Shown here: piece after piece, positions 1 through 9,133 of the stretch | Position numbering within the stretch: the stretch's first letter is position 1 | Layout: each line of letters opens with the position of its first letter | NCBI RefSeq assembly: GCF_900108035.1 | Contig: NZ_FNVS01000023.1 | Coordinates: 1-51,577, forward strand | Origin: Parabacteroides chinchillae | GTDB lineage: Bacteria > Bacteroidota > Bacteroidia > Bacteroidales > Tannerellaceae | Direction: 5' to 3' | DNA length: 51,577 nucleotides | Made by a program: the position numbers and the translations under genes | Notes under the pieces: generated by a model | Told to the model about the DNA's origin: nothing | Databases searched by the model: none | What the model saw: the letters and a program-made list of their open reading frames with translations, nothing else

Positions 1-31
1 AAGCCAAAAGTGACAGAAACAACTTTGTATC

Positions 32-69
32 TTTTCACTACTTTTCTCTTGACAGAAAAGTAGTGAAAA
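32..69. terminator. Perfect 16-bp inverted repeat (terminator-like hairpin)
   Basis: Arms at 32-47 and 54-69 are perfect reverse complements with a 6-base loop. The arms are A/T-rich at their outer ends, so either strand would show a hairpin bordered by U or A runs. It could end transcription from a gene left of the window, but that gene is not visible. Confidence 0.5.
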
Positions 70-463
70 ATGTTCGCGGGAAGCACTAAAGCGTTACAAG
101 CATGATTCCGAAACAACGATACAATAATATATAAATCAATAATATACAGCCAATATCAGATCGTTTTGCAATTTAGGAATAAGCCCCGAAGATGGCGACA
201 GAAGGTGACAAAGTGGGGGCATTCCCAAAGTCAGTAATTTGTATTTCATATTGTTGTTTGTTGCAAGATGTGGCGAATAGTAGTATGATGCTTATAACCG
301 TTAATAAATTCGTCTCCATGTTATTAAATTTTAGCTGTTATCTTTTGTTTATTAGAACCGTGACTAATGAGTTTGTTGTTAGATATTTAATATATGATTA
401 ACATAATACAAATCGAAAGTTTTCAGGATGTTTGTTCAAACATTAATACTTAAATATGGTTAT

Positions 464-497
464 ATTGTCAGTTATTCTTTTAAATGTCCTATTTTTG
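464..497 (+). promoter_or_regulatory. Promoter of the lipoprotein gene
   Basis: The -7 element TATTTTTG (490-497) matches the Bacteroidetes TAnnTTTG consensus exactly. A weaker -33 element ATTG (464-467) lies 22 bases upstream. The transcript would start about 20 bases before the ATG at 527. Confidence 0.5.
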
Positions 498-526
498 TAC
501 AATCAAATGACTAATTCCAAACAGAA

Positions 527-1366
527 ATGAAAAAGTATATATTCTTATTGTTTGCAGGAATCGCCGGTTTGGTATCTTGTGGTGATGATGATAAACCGTC
601 TCTTCCGGAACTGAATAAACTAACGAAAATAACTTGCTATAAAAATGGCAGCACAACTCCTGAGTTTGTGAAAGAGATTACATATAATAGTGATGGGGAA
701 ATATCATATATTATTGAAAATAATACAGATAAAAAGCAATTTTTGTATTCGGGTAATACGATTGTTGTAGCTGCGACCAATGCTGCAGATGCTACTTCTA
801 CGGAATACATATTAAGCGGTAAGACTATTGTAAAGAAAAAGGTATCCGATAAAAATCCTTATAAGAATGAGATATATGTACGTGATGAATATGACTATGG
901 ATATAATAGAAGTGCATTGGTGCAGACATCATGGATAGCTACTAGTCCGACCATAGACGGCAAATATGAAACCCGGACGTATAAGGATGCTGAAAAATAT
1001 ACATGGCAGGATGATAATGTAGTACGTTTTACCGAGGATAAGAGTGAGATGGTTTATGAATATGGAAATAATAATCTTCGTCCTCATAATTTCCCGTTTC
1101 GCGTAATAGCATCTTTTGCCCCTGTGGGGATGGATGTTGTAACACCTTTAAACCTGGCTTACGGTGCTCAAAACAGGAATTTGCCAACCTATGCTTATTG
1201 GTATAATTTTCCTGATACAAATACAAAATGTGCAGAGTATACTTACAACTTCTCTTCTATGGGAGATTACATTACCGGTATGACTATACAAGAAAAGATA
1301 TATGCAATAAATGGGACTCCTGGCGCCGATAATACCTATACATATTCTTTTGAATATGCAAATTGA
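527..1366 (+). CDS. Surface or periplasmic lipoprotein, DUF4595-like
   Basis: The 279-residue product begins with a lipoprotein signal peptide: a hydrophobic stretch at residues 4-16, then LVSC with the lipidated Cys at 18. The following GDDDK is the acidic stretch that often marks surface export in Bacteroidetes. The rest is rich in Tyr, Thr and Asn with alternating strand-like patterns such as KITCYKNG and EITYNSDG, resembling the repetitive beta-strand lipoproteins classed as DUF4595. The family assignment is a judgement from pattern. The gene stands alone under its own promoter and converges on trmD, leaving only four bases between the stop codons. Its ligand or role cannot be read from the sequence. 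Confidence 0.75.
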   Translation: MKKYIFLLFAGIAGLVSCGDDDKPSLPELNKLTKITCYKNGSTTPEFVKEITYNSDGEISYIIENNTDKKQFLYSGNTIVVAATNAADATSTEYILSGKTIVKKKVSDKNPYKNEIYVRDEYDYGYNRSALVQTSWIATSPTIDGKYETRTYKDAEKYTWQDDNVVRFTEDKSEMVYEYGNNNLRPHNFPFRVIASFAPVGMDVVTPLNLAYGAQNRNLPTYAYWYNFPDTNTKCAEYTYNFSSMGDYITGMTIQEKIYAINGTPGADNTYTYSFEYAN

Positions 1367-1370
1367 ATAA

Positions 1371-2045
1371 CTATTTCAATAAATCGGGACGAAGTTGGGC
1401 AGTACGTTCTTGTGCCTGCTGTAAGCGCCATTCTTCAATTTTACGCTGATGTCCGGAAAGTAATACATCCGGTACTTTCCATCCCTTGTAGTCTGCCGGA
1501 CGTGTATAAACGGGAGGAGCTAATAAGTTATCTTGGAAAGAGTCCGATAGGGCGCTTTGTTCATCACCAATTGCTCCCGGGATAAGACGGACCACCGCAT
1601 CGGTAATAATAGCTGCGGCAAGTTCTCCTCCTGTAAGTACATAATCACCTACCGAAATTTCTTTTGTAATGAGGTGTTCGCGGATACGATAGTCAATACC
1701 TTTATAATGTCCGCATAAGATAATGATGTTGTCAAGTAGAGACATACTGTTAGCCATTGGCTGGTTAAATACTTCTCCGTCGGGAGAGGTATAGATTACT
1801 TCATCGTATTTACGTTCGTTCTTCAGAAAAGAAATAGCACGGTCAATCGGCTCTATTTGCATTACCATACCGGCTTCACCACCAAAAGGATAATCATCCA
1901 CACGCCTCCATTTATTGGTTGTATAATCTCGCAGATTATGTAAATGAATTTCTGCTAATCCGTTATCCTGAGCTCTTTTTACTATGGAACAATTGATCAT
2001 TCCGTCAATCATTTCGGGTAATACGGTAAGTATGTCGATACGCAT
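1371..2045 (-). CDS. trmD: tRNA (guanine-37-N1)-methyltransferase TrmD
   Basis: TrmD transfers a methyl group from S-adenosylmethionine to G37 next to the anticodon, which prevents +1 frameshifting. The 224-residue length is slightly short for the family but complete. Diagnostic segments are PFGG at 53-56, the trefoil-knot cofactor site with LCGHYKGID (110-118) and [12 protein letters not shown] (131-142), and the C-terminal GHQRKI (198-203). The likely catalytic Asp lies in the DSF motif at 168. The gene is monocistronic here; it is not in the rpsP-rimM-trmD-rplS operon found in many bacteria. A good promoter lies 27 bases upstream on the minus strand. Confidence 0.97.
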   Translation of the reverse strand: MRIDILTVLPEMIDGMINCSIVKRAQDNGLAEIHLHNLRDYTTNKWRRVDDYPFGGEAGMVMQIEPIDRAISFLKNERKYDEVIYTSPDGEVFNQPMANSMSLLDNIIILCGHYKGIDYRIREHLITKEISVGDYVLTGGELAAAIITDAVVRLIPGAIGDEQSALSDSFQDNLLAPPVYTRPADYKGWKVPDVLLSGHQRKIEEWRLQQAQERTAQLRPDLLK

Positions 2046-2071
2046 ATGGATTTGTATAAGTATATTTGTCG

Positions 2072-2103
2072 CAAAAGTACGGCATTATTTTATAGTTGTC
2101 AAG
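2072..2103 (-). promoter_or_regulatory. trmD promoter
   Basis: On the minus strand the -7 element TACTTTTG (2079 down to 2072) is preceded after exactly 20 bases by CTTG (2103-2100) as the -33 element. The match to the Bacteroidetes vegetative promoter is good and the position suits trmD. Confidence 0.65.
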
Positions 2104-2427
2104 AACTTGCCGGATTTTGATTTCGGTGCTGTATGCATCGGCTCAGTATCAAACCTATTACTATAAATTTGACTGGACCGGGAAGAAGTTTTTTTCGAAT
2201 CGGGCATAAAAAAACACTGAACAAAGGGCAGGGATGCCGGCTATCTTGAGTGATCTTCCCAAGTCATCACGGGTGGGGAGGTACATCATCATCTACTCAG
2301 GGAAATGCTGTTTTTTCCGGGTTTTAATAGAGTTTTTTTATTGAATAAAAATAGTTCGAATGAAATATTATAAAAAGCTTTGATTTATGAGGTTTTTAAA
2401 ACATTGCAGAATAAAGTCTATACTCAT
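2104..2427. other. Unexplained intergenic stretch between trmD and pheT
   Basis: About 320 bases without a gene. The part 2170-2330 carries several G-rich triplets and runs of T or A, and short complementary segments (for example GTGAT at 2249 and ATCAC at 2266) that could fold. It does not match an RNA family I recognise. It lies between the divergent trmD and pheT promoters. Confidence 0.4.
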
Positions 2428-2459
2428 TTTGAATAATTATTCTATTATTTGTACCTTTG
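2428..2459 (+). promoter_or_regulatory. pheT promoter
   Basis: TTTG (2428-2431), a 20-base spacer and TACCTTTG (2452-2459) form a near-ideal Bacteroidetes promoter. The predicted leader of about 60 bases contains a small GCGG/CCGC stem-loop around 2477-2490. Confidence 0.75.
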
Positions 2460-2528
2460 CGAGTCAATTTGCCGTTGGCGGAGAATGCCGCAGGTGCATA
2501 TTTGCTTGATTGAATAAATTTTATAGCG

Positions 2529-4991
2529 ATGAATATATCTTATAATTGGCTGAAAGAGTATCTTGATTTCGATTTGCAGCCTGAAGAAGTTGCAGCAGCA
2601 CTAACATCTATCGGCTTGGAAACCGGCGGGGTAGAGGAAGTTCAAACGATTAAAGGCGGGCTGGAAGGATTAGTTATCGGTGAAGTTCTTACTTGTGAAG
2701 AACATCCTAATTCAGACCATTTACATATTACAACCGTAAATGTAGGCGGTGGAGAACCTTTGCAGATTGTGTGTGGAGCGCCGAATGTTTCAGCCGGACA
2801 GAAAGTCGTGGTGGCAGTGAACGGTACGAAGCTGTATAGTGGTGATGAAGTCTTTACTATCAAACGGTCTAAAATTCGTGGTGTAGAATCGAACGGCATG
2901 ATTTGTGCCGAAGATGAGATTGGTATTGGCACAAACCATGCGGGAATTATAGTTCTTCCGGCTGATGCGGTTGTGGGTACTCCTGCTAAAGAATATTATA
3001 ATGTAAAGAGCGACTATGTGCTGGAAGTGGATATCACACCAAACCGTGTAGATGCAACTTCCCATTTTGGTGTTGCCCGTGATTTAGCTGCTTATTTGAA
3101 ACAAATGGGTAAACCTGCTGAATTGAAACGTCCGGCAGTAGATGCTTTCAAAATAGATGACGACACTCCGGCTATTGAAGTTGTTGTCGAAAATAAAGAG
3201 GCTTGCCTTCGGTATTCCGGTATAACGATAAAAGGAGTGACTGTGAAGGAAAGCCCGGAATGGTTACAGAATCGTTTGAAGGTAATAGGTTTGCGTCCTA
3301 TTAATAATGTAGTAGACGTAACAAATTTCATTTTGCATGAGTTAGGTCAGCCATTGCATTCATTTGATGCCGGAAAGGTGAAAGGCAATAAAGTAGTTGT
3401 AAAGACTTATCCGAACGGAGTAAAGTTTGTAACGTTGGATGGCGTGGAGCGCACTTTGACTGATCGTGATCTGATGATTTGCAATACGGAAGAACCAATG
3501 TGTATCGGTGGTGTATTTGGTGGTTTGGATTCGGGAGTTACGGAGCAAACAACCGATGTGTTCCTTGAATCGGCTTGTTTCCATCCTACGTGGATTCGTA
3601 AAACTGCTCGCCGTTTCGGTTTGAATACAGATGCTTCTTTCCGTTTCGAACGTGGTCTGGATCCAAATAATACAATTTATGTATTGAAGCGTGCTGCTTT
3701 GCTGATTAAGGAATTGGCTGGAGGTAAGATTACAGGCTCTGTTCAGGATATTTATCCGGAACCGGCAAAGCCATATGTTGTAGAACTTTCTTATAAGAAG
3801 GTAAATTCTCTTATTGGTAAGGAAATTCCTGTAGAAACAGTTAAAAGTATTCTTGCAAGTCTGGAAATGGAGATTGTTTCGGAAACGGCAGAAGGTTTAA
3901 CCATACATGTTCCTGTATATCGTATTGATGTGCAACGTGATGTGGATGTAATTGAAGATATCCTCCGTATCTACGGATATAATAATATAGAGTTCAGCGA
4001 TAGTGTAAAATCTAATCTGAGTTATAAGACTCCGACGGATCGTAGCTATGACTTGCAAAATCTGATATCTGAACAACTTTGCGGTTGCGGTTTCAACGAA
4101 ATTATGAATAATTCGCTTACGCGTTCAGCTTACTATGAAGAGTTGTCTACATATCCGGTGGCCCATTGTGTAATGCTGATGAATCCGTTGAGTGCCGATC
4201 TGAACAGCATGCGTCAAACTTTGTTGTTTGGTGGTTTGGAAAGCATCGAACATAATACAAACCGTAAGAATGGTAATATCCGTTTCTTTGAATTTGGTAA
4301 TTGCTACGATTACAATATTGACAATAAAAAGGAAGATCAGACATTGGCTCAGTTCAGTGAAGATTACCGTTTGGGGCTTTGGGTTTGTGGTAACCGGGTT
4401 GAAAATAGCTGGGCGCATCCGAACGAAAAATCTTCTGTTTATGAATTAAAGGCTTATGTGGAAAATATATTGGTTCGCTTAGGTGTCAATCTGAATAAAG
4501 TAATCTTCGGTAACCTGACAAATGATATTTATTCGGCTGGTTTGACTATTACGACTGCTTCGGGCCGTCAGTTAGGAACAATGGGTATTGTAAACAGGAA
4601 GGTTTGCAAGGCTTTGGATATTGACATCGAAGTATATTATGCTGAATTATCATGGACATTACTTATGAAGGAAGTCAAGAAGAATAAAGTTACATTCAGC
4701 GAAATTTCTAAATTCCCTGCTGTTAAACGTGACTTGGCACTGCTGCTTGATAAGCATGTACAATTTGCCGAGATAGAAAAGATAGCAGTGGAAAGTGATC
4801 GTAAGTTGCTGAAAGAAGTTTCTTTATTCGATGTATATGAAGGAAAGAACCTTCCTGCCGGTAAAAAATCGTATGCTGTCAGCTTCTTCCTTCAGGATGA
4901 AGGCAAAACTTTAAACGATAAACAGATCGATGCTATCATGAAGAAGATTCAGACAAATCTGGAACAGAAACTTGGTGCACAATTGAGATAA
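2529..4991 (+). CDS. pheT: Phenylalanyl-tRNA synthetase beta subunit
   Basis: PheT forms the alpha2-beta2 enzyme with PheS and charges tRNA-Phe; the beta chain carries tRNA binding and editing functions. The 820-residue product has the full domain order: N-terminal ISYNWLKEYL start typical of the family, an EMAP-like tRNA-binding fold from about residue 40 (HPNSDHLHI), B3/B4 editing region, B5 region, the catalytic-like core with FRFERGLDP near 375, and a C-terminal ferredoxin-fold anticodon-binding domain beginning near SKFPAVKRDLA. The gene is followed after 34 bases by a yebC homologue and probably cotranscribed with it. The partner pheS lies 37 kb away on the other strand. Confidence 0.98.
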   Translation: MNISYNWLKEYLDFDLQPEEVAAALTSIGLETGGVEEVQTIKGGLEGLVIGEVLTCEEHPNSDHLHITTVNVGGGEPLQIVCGAPNVSAGQKVVVAVNGTKLYSGDEVFTIKRSKIRGVESNGMICAEDEIGIGTNHAGIIVLPADAVVGTPAKEYYNVKSDYVLEVDITPNRVDATSHFGVARDLAAYLKQMGKPAELKRPAVDAFKIDDDTPAIEVVVENKEACLRYSGITIKGVTVKESPEWLQNRLKVIGLRPINNVVDVTNFILHELGQPLHSFDAGKVKGNKVVVKTYPNGVKFVTLDGVERTLTDRDLMICNTEEPMCIGGVFGGLDSGVTEQTTDVFLESACFHPTWIRKTARRFGLNTDASFRFERGLDPNNTIYVLKRAALLIKELAGGKITGSVQDIYPEPAKPYVVELSYKKVNSLIGKEIPVETVKSILASLEMEIVSETAEGLTIHVPVYRIDVQRDVDVIEDILRIYGYNNIEFSDSVKSNLSYKTPTDRSYDLQNLISEQLCGCGFNEIMNNSLTRSAYYEELSTYPVAHCVMLMNPLSADLNSMRQTLLFGGLESIEHNTNRKNGNIRFFEFGNCYDYNIDNKKEDQTLAQFSEDYRLGLWVCGNRVENSWAHPNEKSSVYELKAYVENILVRLGVNLNKVIFGNLTNDIYSAGLTITTASGRQLGTMGIVNRKVCKALDIDIEVYYAELSWTLLMKEVKKNKVTFSEISKFPAVKRDLALLLDKHVQFAEIEKIAVESDRKLLKEVSLFDVYEGKNLPAGKKSYAVSFFLQDEGKTLNDKQIDAIMKKIQTNLEQKLGAQLR

Positions 4992-5025
4992 TAAACATTA
5001 TACAAAATATAACAAAATAACAGAT

Positions 5026-5763
5026 ATGGGAAGAGCGTTTGAGTTCCGTAAAGCAAGAAAATTTAAACGTTGGGGCAATATGGCCCGCGTATTTACTAAG
5101 TTGGGTAAAGAAATTACAATTGCAGCAAAAGCTGGCGGACCGGATCCTGAAAACAATCCTCACTTGCGTGCATTGATGCAAAATGCCAAGAAGGAAAATA
5201 TGCCGAAGGAAAATGTGGAACGTGCAATCAAACGTGCCGTAGAAAAAGACTTTTCCGGATATAAAGAGATGAACTATGAAGGCTACGGTCCTTATGGAAT
5301 TGCAATCTTTGTAGAAACAGCAACAGATAATACTACTCGTACTGTTGCAAATGTACGTAGTTATTTCAATAAGCATGGTGGATCATTAGGAACAAGCGGA
5401 AGTCTTGAATTTTTGTTCGATCATAAATGCGTATTTCATATTGCAATGAAGGATGGTGTTTCTTTGGAAGATCTGGAATTGGAACTGATTGATTACGGAG
5501 TAGATGAACTGGACGCAGATGAAGAAAGTAACGAAATTGTGATTTATGGTGAGTTTGCGCAAAATTCGGCTATTCAGAAATATTTGGAAGAAAATGGTTT
5601 CGAAATTACGAGCAGCGAATTTGTTCGTATTCCGAACGATTTGAAAGAAGTAACTCCTGAGCAACGTGAAGGAATAGAGAAGTTAATAGAAAAGCTGGAA
5701 GAAGACGATGATGTTCAAAATGTTTTCCATAATATGAAGGAAGACGACCATGAAGATGAGTAA
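5026..5763 (+). CDS. YebC/PmpR-family protein
   Basis: This 245-residue protein belongs to the YebC/TACO1 family. Family members have been described as DNA-binding regulators and, more recently, as translation factors that help ribosomes through difficult peptide stretches; which applies here cannot be told. The N-terminus has the family signature (MGRAFEFRKARK, KRWGNMARVFTKLGKEI) followed by the GGPDPENNPHLR segment and the conserved TDNTTRTVANVR block. The last 20 residues are highly acidic. It follows pheT by 34 bases, which suggests an operon with a synthetase. A strong terminator lies downstream. Confidence 0.93.
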   Translation: MGRAFEFRKARKFKRWGNMARVFTKLGKEITIAAKAGGPDPENNPHLRALMQNAKKENMPKENVERAIKRAVEKDFSGYKEMNYEGYGPYGIAIFVETATDNTTRTVANVRSYFNKHGGSLGTSGSLEFLFDHKCVFHIAMKDGVSLEDLELELIDYGVDELDADEESNEIVIYGEFAQNSAIQKYLEENGFEITSSEFVRIPNDLKEVTPEQREGIEKLIEKLEEDDDVQNVFHNMKEDDHEDE

Positions 5764-5792
5764 TATTTAATCATAATGGAATAGATATTAGG

Positions 5793-5837
5793 CAGTGGTA
5801 AGGAATTTAATTTCTTTACCACTGTTTGTTTTTTTGA
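5793..5837 (+). terminator. Terminator of pheT-yebC
   Basis: A 13-bp stem (5793-5805 with 5812-5824, one G-U pair) with a 6-base loop is followed by TTTGTTTTTTT. This is a standard intrinsic terminator on the plus strand. Confidence 0.85.
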
Positions 5838-5886
5838 TATTTTTTGTTTTAATTTGACAATTAAAGAACTCTCAAATACTACTAAT

Positions 5887-6639
5887 ATGAAAATGATTAG
5901 ACAAACTTTACTTATTTGCTTTGTTGCATTGATGTTTACTGTAAGCAACACTGGGTTGGCTCAGAAGGAACTGGGTGTTTTTAATACGATGGCTATAGGC
6001 TTGAGTGCCAGTACAAATGGTATTGGTGTAGATGTTGCTACGCCTATAACGCCTCACTTTGCTTTACGTGGAGGTGTGGATTTTATGCCTGGTATTAAGT
6101 TTAATACGGATGTAGATGTGGAACTTAGTGGAGAATTCGCTGAACTTTATCCGGATCCGACAATTGATTTGGAAGGAGGCCTTGGTCGTGCCAGCGGCAA
6201 TCTGCTGGTTAATTATTATCCCTTTAAGAAAGGTACTTTCTTTATTACTGCCGGAGCTTACTTTGCAGGTTCCAAAATGATAAAGATAAAAGGGCATAGT
6301 GATGAACTGGAAGAATATATAGATAAAACCGGTGCAGCAGGAGTTGTTGTTGGCGATTATACGATTCCGGTAGATAAAGATGGAAATGTCTCTGGTGGTC
6401 TTAAGGTATTTGGTGTTCGTCCTTATGTTGGCCTTGGATTCGGACATGCTGTTCCCCAAAAACGAGTAGGCTTTATGTTTGAGCTGGGTGTTCAGTTCCA
6501 CGGAACTCCAAAGGTGTATACCGATTATGGAGACTTGGGTACGGCATTTGAAGTAACCGACGATAGCTTTACGAAAATTATTGATAAACTAACTGTTTAT
6601 CCGGTTATGAAATTCCGTATATGCGGTCGGTTATTATAA
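5887..6639 (+). CDS. Outer-membrane beta-barrel protein, unknown function
   Basis: The ATG at 5887 is chosen over an upstream TTG (5854) because it gives a clean signal peptide: MKMIRQ, a hydrophobic core and cleavage after GLAQ. The mature part of about 225 residues shows alternating hydrophobic/polar strands with many Gly and aromatic residues (HFALRGGVDFMPG, NLLVNYYPFKKGTFF, VYPVMKFRICG at the C-terminus), as in small outer-membrane barrels of Bacteroidetes. No specific family is recognised. It stands alone between the yebC terminator and the convergent beta-propeller gene. Confidence 0.75.
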   Translation: MKMIRQTLLICFVALMFTVSNTGLAQKELGVFNTMAIGLSASTNGIGVDVATPITPHFALRGGVDFMPGIKFNTDVDVELSGEFAELYPDPTIDLEGGLGRASGNLLVNYYPFKKGTFFITAGAYFAGSKMIKIKGHSDELEEYIDKTGAAGVVVGDYTIPVDKDGNVSGGLKVFGVRPYVGLGFGHAVPQKRVGFMFELGVQFHGTPKVYTDYGDLGTAFEVTDDSFTKIIDKLTVYPVMKFRICGRLL

Positions 6640-6657
6640 TAAACCGGATGTAATAAT

Positions 6658-7719
6658 TCAGGCTTTTAATTTTACAATAAACAATACAGGGCTTTTCTCG
6701 TTAGCATATTCGGGAAAAGCCTTTTTTATTTCCTGTCCGGATTTACAGAAACAATACGATTGATTATACAAATCCATAGCCTGTAACTCTGGTACAGCTC
6801 CGGTATGGTAAAAGTTGTCTTTAAATCCGCCTTGTACTTGCCAGGATTGGTTGTTAAGTGTGTCATAACAGAATGTGTAGCTGCCTTTTTCATTATGCTT
6901 ATTATGGTAGGTAGAAACCCAGAAACGGCTGCCGAAGCGTATAGGATACAACAATATGCCGTCTGCAGAATAATTCTGTTCTTCTTTGTCTTGTTGCTTT
7001 TTTAAAAATAATGTATCACGTAGTAGCTTATTTGTCTCAGTGGAAGGAGAATAAGCATAGATTATCCCTGTATCTCCGGAAACGGAAAGAGTTGGAGGTA
7101 AACAGGAAATTCCGCAATCCTTGCGTCCCAGGTTTGCCTGGACCAATTTGTGTGTTTTCATTTTCTGAAAAGAAGAGTCATATTCTACAACTTGTTTTTC
7201 CAGGTACGAAACCTTGGTAGAGGAATCGTTTTTTATACATTCTTCCGTAGTCCAGATATGATTATTGTATAAAGAAATAGAAGACATGCGATGTCCGGGC
7301 AAGTCACTCTTTAGTTTCTTTTTATCGATTAACTGACCGTCGTACGAGTAATAATGAATATCGTCAACATTTCCTAATACAATAAGCTGGCGACTTACCG
7401 GATTCACTACGTAACCGGCTACTTTAATAGTATTTGGATCCGTAATACGACAAATAAATTCTCCCTTTCGGCTGAAACGATACAATGTTCCTTCGCTTAT
7501 AAGAAACAGATTATTACCTTCCTTACGTACATTTTTCACCTTCTCGATGGAGTGTTTTCCTGCTGTTTGTAATGGAATGGCAACCACTTCATCGGCAATA
7601 TCGGATAACGAACCAACCAGATGATTTTCTGTCAGTTCGTTTGTTGTAAATAATTCGTATCCTTGCTTGATACAAACAATTGCTATAATTGCCAGTAATA
7701 TCAGAAAAGCCCGTTTCAT
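6658..7719 (-). CDS. 6-bladed beta-propeller protein (DUF4934/DUF5128 type), membrane-anchored
   Basis: The 353-residue product begins with a hydrophobic segment (residues 4-18, LILLAIIAIVCI) that is either an uncleaved anchor or a signal peptide. It continues with the pattern of Bacteroidetes 6-bladed propellers: VVAIPLQT near 48, repeated blades such as LYRFSRKGEFICRI, IHYYSYDGQLIDKK and VVEYDSSFQK, each ending in strand-turn-strand motifs. Proteins of this family are abundant in gut Bacteroidales, exported, and mostly uncharacterised. It is transcribed alone, divergent from the YgbA-like gene. Confidence 0.75.
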   Translation of the reverse strand: MKRAFLILLAIIAIVCIKQGYELFTTNELTENHLVGSLSDIADEVVAIPLQTAGKHSIEKVKNVRKEGNNLFLISEGTLYRFSRKGEFICRITDPNTIKVAGYVVNPVSRQLIVLGNVDDIHYYSYDGQLIDKKKLKSDLPGHRMSSISLYNNHIWTTEECIKNDSSTKVSYLEKQVVEYDSSFQKMKTHKLVQANLGRKDCGISCLPPTLSVSGDTGIIYAYSPSTETNKLLRDTLFLKKQQDKEEQNYSADGILLYPIRFGSRFWVSTYHNKHNEKGSYTFCYDTLNNQSWQVQGGFKDNFYHTGAVPELQAMDLYNQSYCFCKSGQEIKKAFPEYANEKSPVLFIVKLKA

Positions 7720-7809
7720 GTGTTATGTGATTTGTGACTTGTATTAATAACGGGGGATTAAGCATTTTATTGAAAATAATATGAAATATTATGCGGTTCT
7801 TGTGAGCTT

Positions 7810-7841
7810 TTTGTAGTAGGATGAAATAAAATGTATCTTTG
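7810..7841 (+). promoter_or_regulatory. Promoter upstream of the YgbA-like gene
   Basis: TTTG (7810-7813), 20-base spacer, TATCTTTG (7834-7841): both elements match the Bacteroidetes consensus. The predicted start near 7849 leaves a leader of about 120 bases before the likely ATG at 7970, and that leader contains a small open frame. Confidence 0.7.
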
Positions 7842-7865
7842 CCACTAATATATTTCAGTGATAAT

Positions 7866-7955
7866 ATGAAGACTGTAACTGATAGGTGGCTGGTATATGA
7901 GAATGGGCATTTATTTTTCTTGTTGTTGTCGTATGTTTTATATCTTGGTTGTTGA
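7866..7955 (+). CDS. Possible 29-residue leader peptide
   Basis: An ATG at 7866, just after the promoter, opens a 29-codon frame ending in TGA at 7953-7955. The peptide has a charged N-terminal half (MKTVTDRWLVYENG) and a hydrophobic C-terminal half (HLFFLLLSYVLYLGC), resembling a small membrane peptide. Its stop lies 14 bases before the ATG of the next gene. It may be a real small protein or leader peptide, or simply chance. Confidence 0.3.
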   Translation: MKTVTDRWLVYENGHLFFLLLSYVLYLGC

Positions 7956-7969
7956 ATTCTACAATTGCT

Positions 7970-8260
7970 ATGTCTCTGGTTGCTAAAGAAAAGATAGTTA
8001 TCGAAAAAATGATCCGTCTTTATTGCAGGCATAAGGAGGGGAATGCAACCTTGTGTGCAGATTGCATGGAGTTGTTGCAATACGCACACACCCGCTTAGA
8101 CCGTTGTTCGTTTGGAGACAAAAAGGGTTCGTGCCGGAAATGTAAGATACACTGTTATAAACCCGAAATGCGGGAGCGTATAAAGACCGTTATGCGTTAT
8201 TCAGGTCCGAGAATGTTAATATATACTCCCTGGATTACAATACGGCATTGGTTTAAATGA
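7970..8260 (+). CDS. YgbA-like protein (nitrous oxide-stimulated promoter family)
   Basis: The product of 96 residues (from the ATG at 7970; a TTG at 7949 is a less likely start) matches the small YgbA-type family by its CRHKEG near the start, the CADC pair, the RCSFGDKKGSCRKCKIHCY block and the C-terminal MRYSGPRMLIYTP. The clustered cysteines suggest a metal or iron-sulfur site. In proteobacteria relatives are induced by nitric oxide; the biochemical role is unknown. It has its own promoter and converges on yaaA with 14 bases between stops. Confidence 0.85.
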   Translation: MSLVAKEKIVIEKMIRLYCRHKEGNATLCADCMELLQYAHTRLDRCSFGDKKGSCRKCKIHCYKPEMRERIKTVMRYSGPRMLIYTPWITIRHWFK

Positions 8261-8274
8261 TTCTGCCAGTTATG

Positions 8275-9039
8275 TCAGGATTGTAAGAAAACCCATTTAT
8301 CGCCTTCACTCATCTTTTCGTCGTAACAGAAACCTTCCCATGAGAATGATTTAAGTTCTTCCGGATCGGAAATGCGGTTTTTTATGATAAAGCGGCTCAT
8401 CTGTCCTCTGGCCATCTTAGCATAGATAACAATCGTGTTGGCTTTTCCATTCTTCCAAACCCTGAATTCCGGTGTGATGACGCGTACGGATTGTTCTACT
8501 TTTTTCCAATCGAACGATGGTTGTATATCCATGCTAGCCAAATAGATAAGTGTGTTGCCTGCTTTTTTGATATCATCAATAAGTAACTGGGTCTGACGTG
8601 GGCGCCAGTAATTATACATGTTTCCGTAACCTAATTCGGGTAGTTTTACATCAAATTCCATGCGATAAGGCTTAATCAGGTCAAGCGGGCGCAGGAGTCC
8701 GTAGCAAAAGGATGCAAAACGCATGTGTTCTTGTGCGAATAAAAAGTCTTCCTTGCTAAAGTCTTTTGGGTTTATATTCTTGAAAACCACACCTGTATAG
8801 GCTAGTATTGCTTGTAGAGGCTTATTATCTTCCGAATGAAACTCCTGAAAACGCAGATAATTTTCCGTAGCCAGTTTTGGACTCAATTTCAGTATTCGGG
8901 CTAATTCATCCTTAGAAAATTGCGTCATGTTAAGCGCTATTTCGTTTGCCTCTTTTGAAAAACGGGGCAATGTCTCTGCGGGAGCTTTCAGTTTAGACGT
9001 GCCGGTCATTGTTTTAGCCGGCGAGATAAGAATAAGCAT
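8275..9039 (-). CDS. yaaA: Peroxide-stress protein YaaA (DUF328/UPF0246)
   Basis: The 254-residue protein starts MLILISPAKTM, the hallmark of the YaaA family, and retains FLYGLLRPLD-type (here CYGLLRPLDLIKPYRMEF) and the C-terminal FIIKNRISDPEELKSF and GFCYDE segments. E. coli YaaA limits intracellular free iron during hydrogen-peroxide stress and binds DNA. The length equals the family norm. It lies 94 bases downstream of the acetyltransferase gene on the same strand, so the two may be cotranscribed. Confidence 0.95.
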   Translation of the reverse strand: MLILISPAKTMTGTSKLKAPAETLPRFSKEANEIALNMTQFSKDELARILKLSPKLATENYLRFQEFHSEDNKPLQAILAYTGVVFKNINPKDFSKEDFLFAQEHMRFASFCYGLLRPLDLIKPYRMEFDVKLPELGYGNMYNYWRPRQTQLLIDDIKKAGNTLIYLASMDIQPSFDWKKVEQSVRVITPEFRVWKNGKANTIVIYAKMARGQMSRFIIKNRISDPEELKSFSWEGFCYDEKMSEGDKWVFLQS

Positions 9040-9133
9040 ATCGTTTCCTTTTGTTTACTCGTTTATGAAGTGAAGATAATGATAATTTATTCATAGTCCG
9101 TTCTTTTCTACTATAAAAAAGATTCAATCGATA

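Larger units (their letters stand above)
1..526. other. Gene-poor left edge of the window
   Basis: No convincing gene is seen before the lipoprotein start at 527. The stretch holds a perfect 16-bp inverted repeat near the left end and, at its right end, a promoter for the lipoprotein gene. A 69-codon open frame at 192-401 has no recognisable domain, no clear ribosome binding site and an odd cysteine-rich composition, and is not called. Confidence 0.5.

Noticed and set aside
192-401. 69-codon open frame near the left end
   Set aside because: No recognised domain, no clear ribosome binding site, unusual composition, and no conserved start context; most likely chance.
4936-5376. 146-codon open frame antisense to yebC
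   Set aside because: It lies wholly opposite a conserved gene and has no recognisable domain; similar long antisense frames opposite pheT, clpB, lipB and HU are rejected for the same reason.
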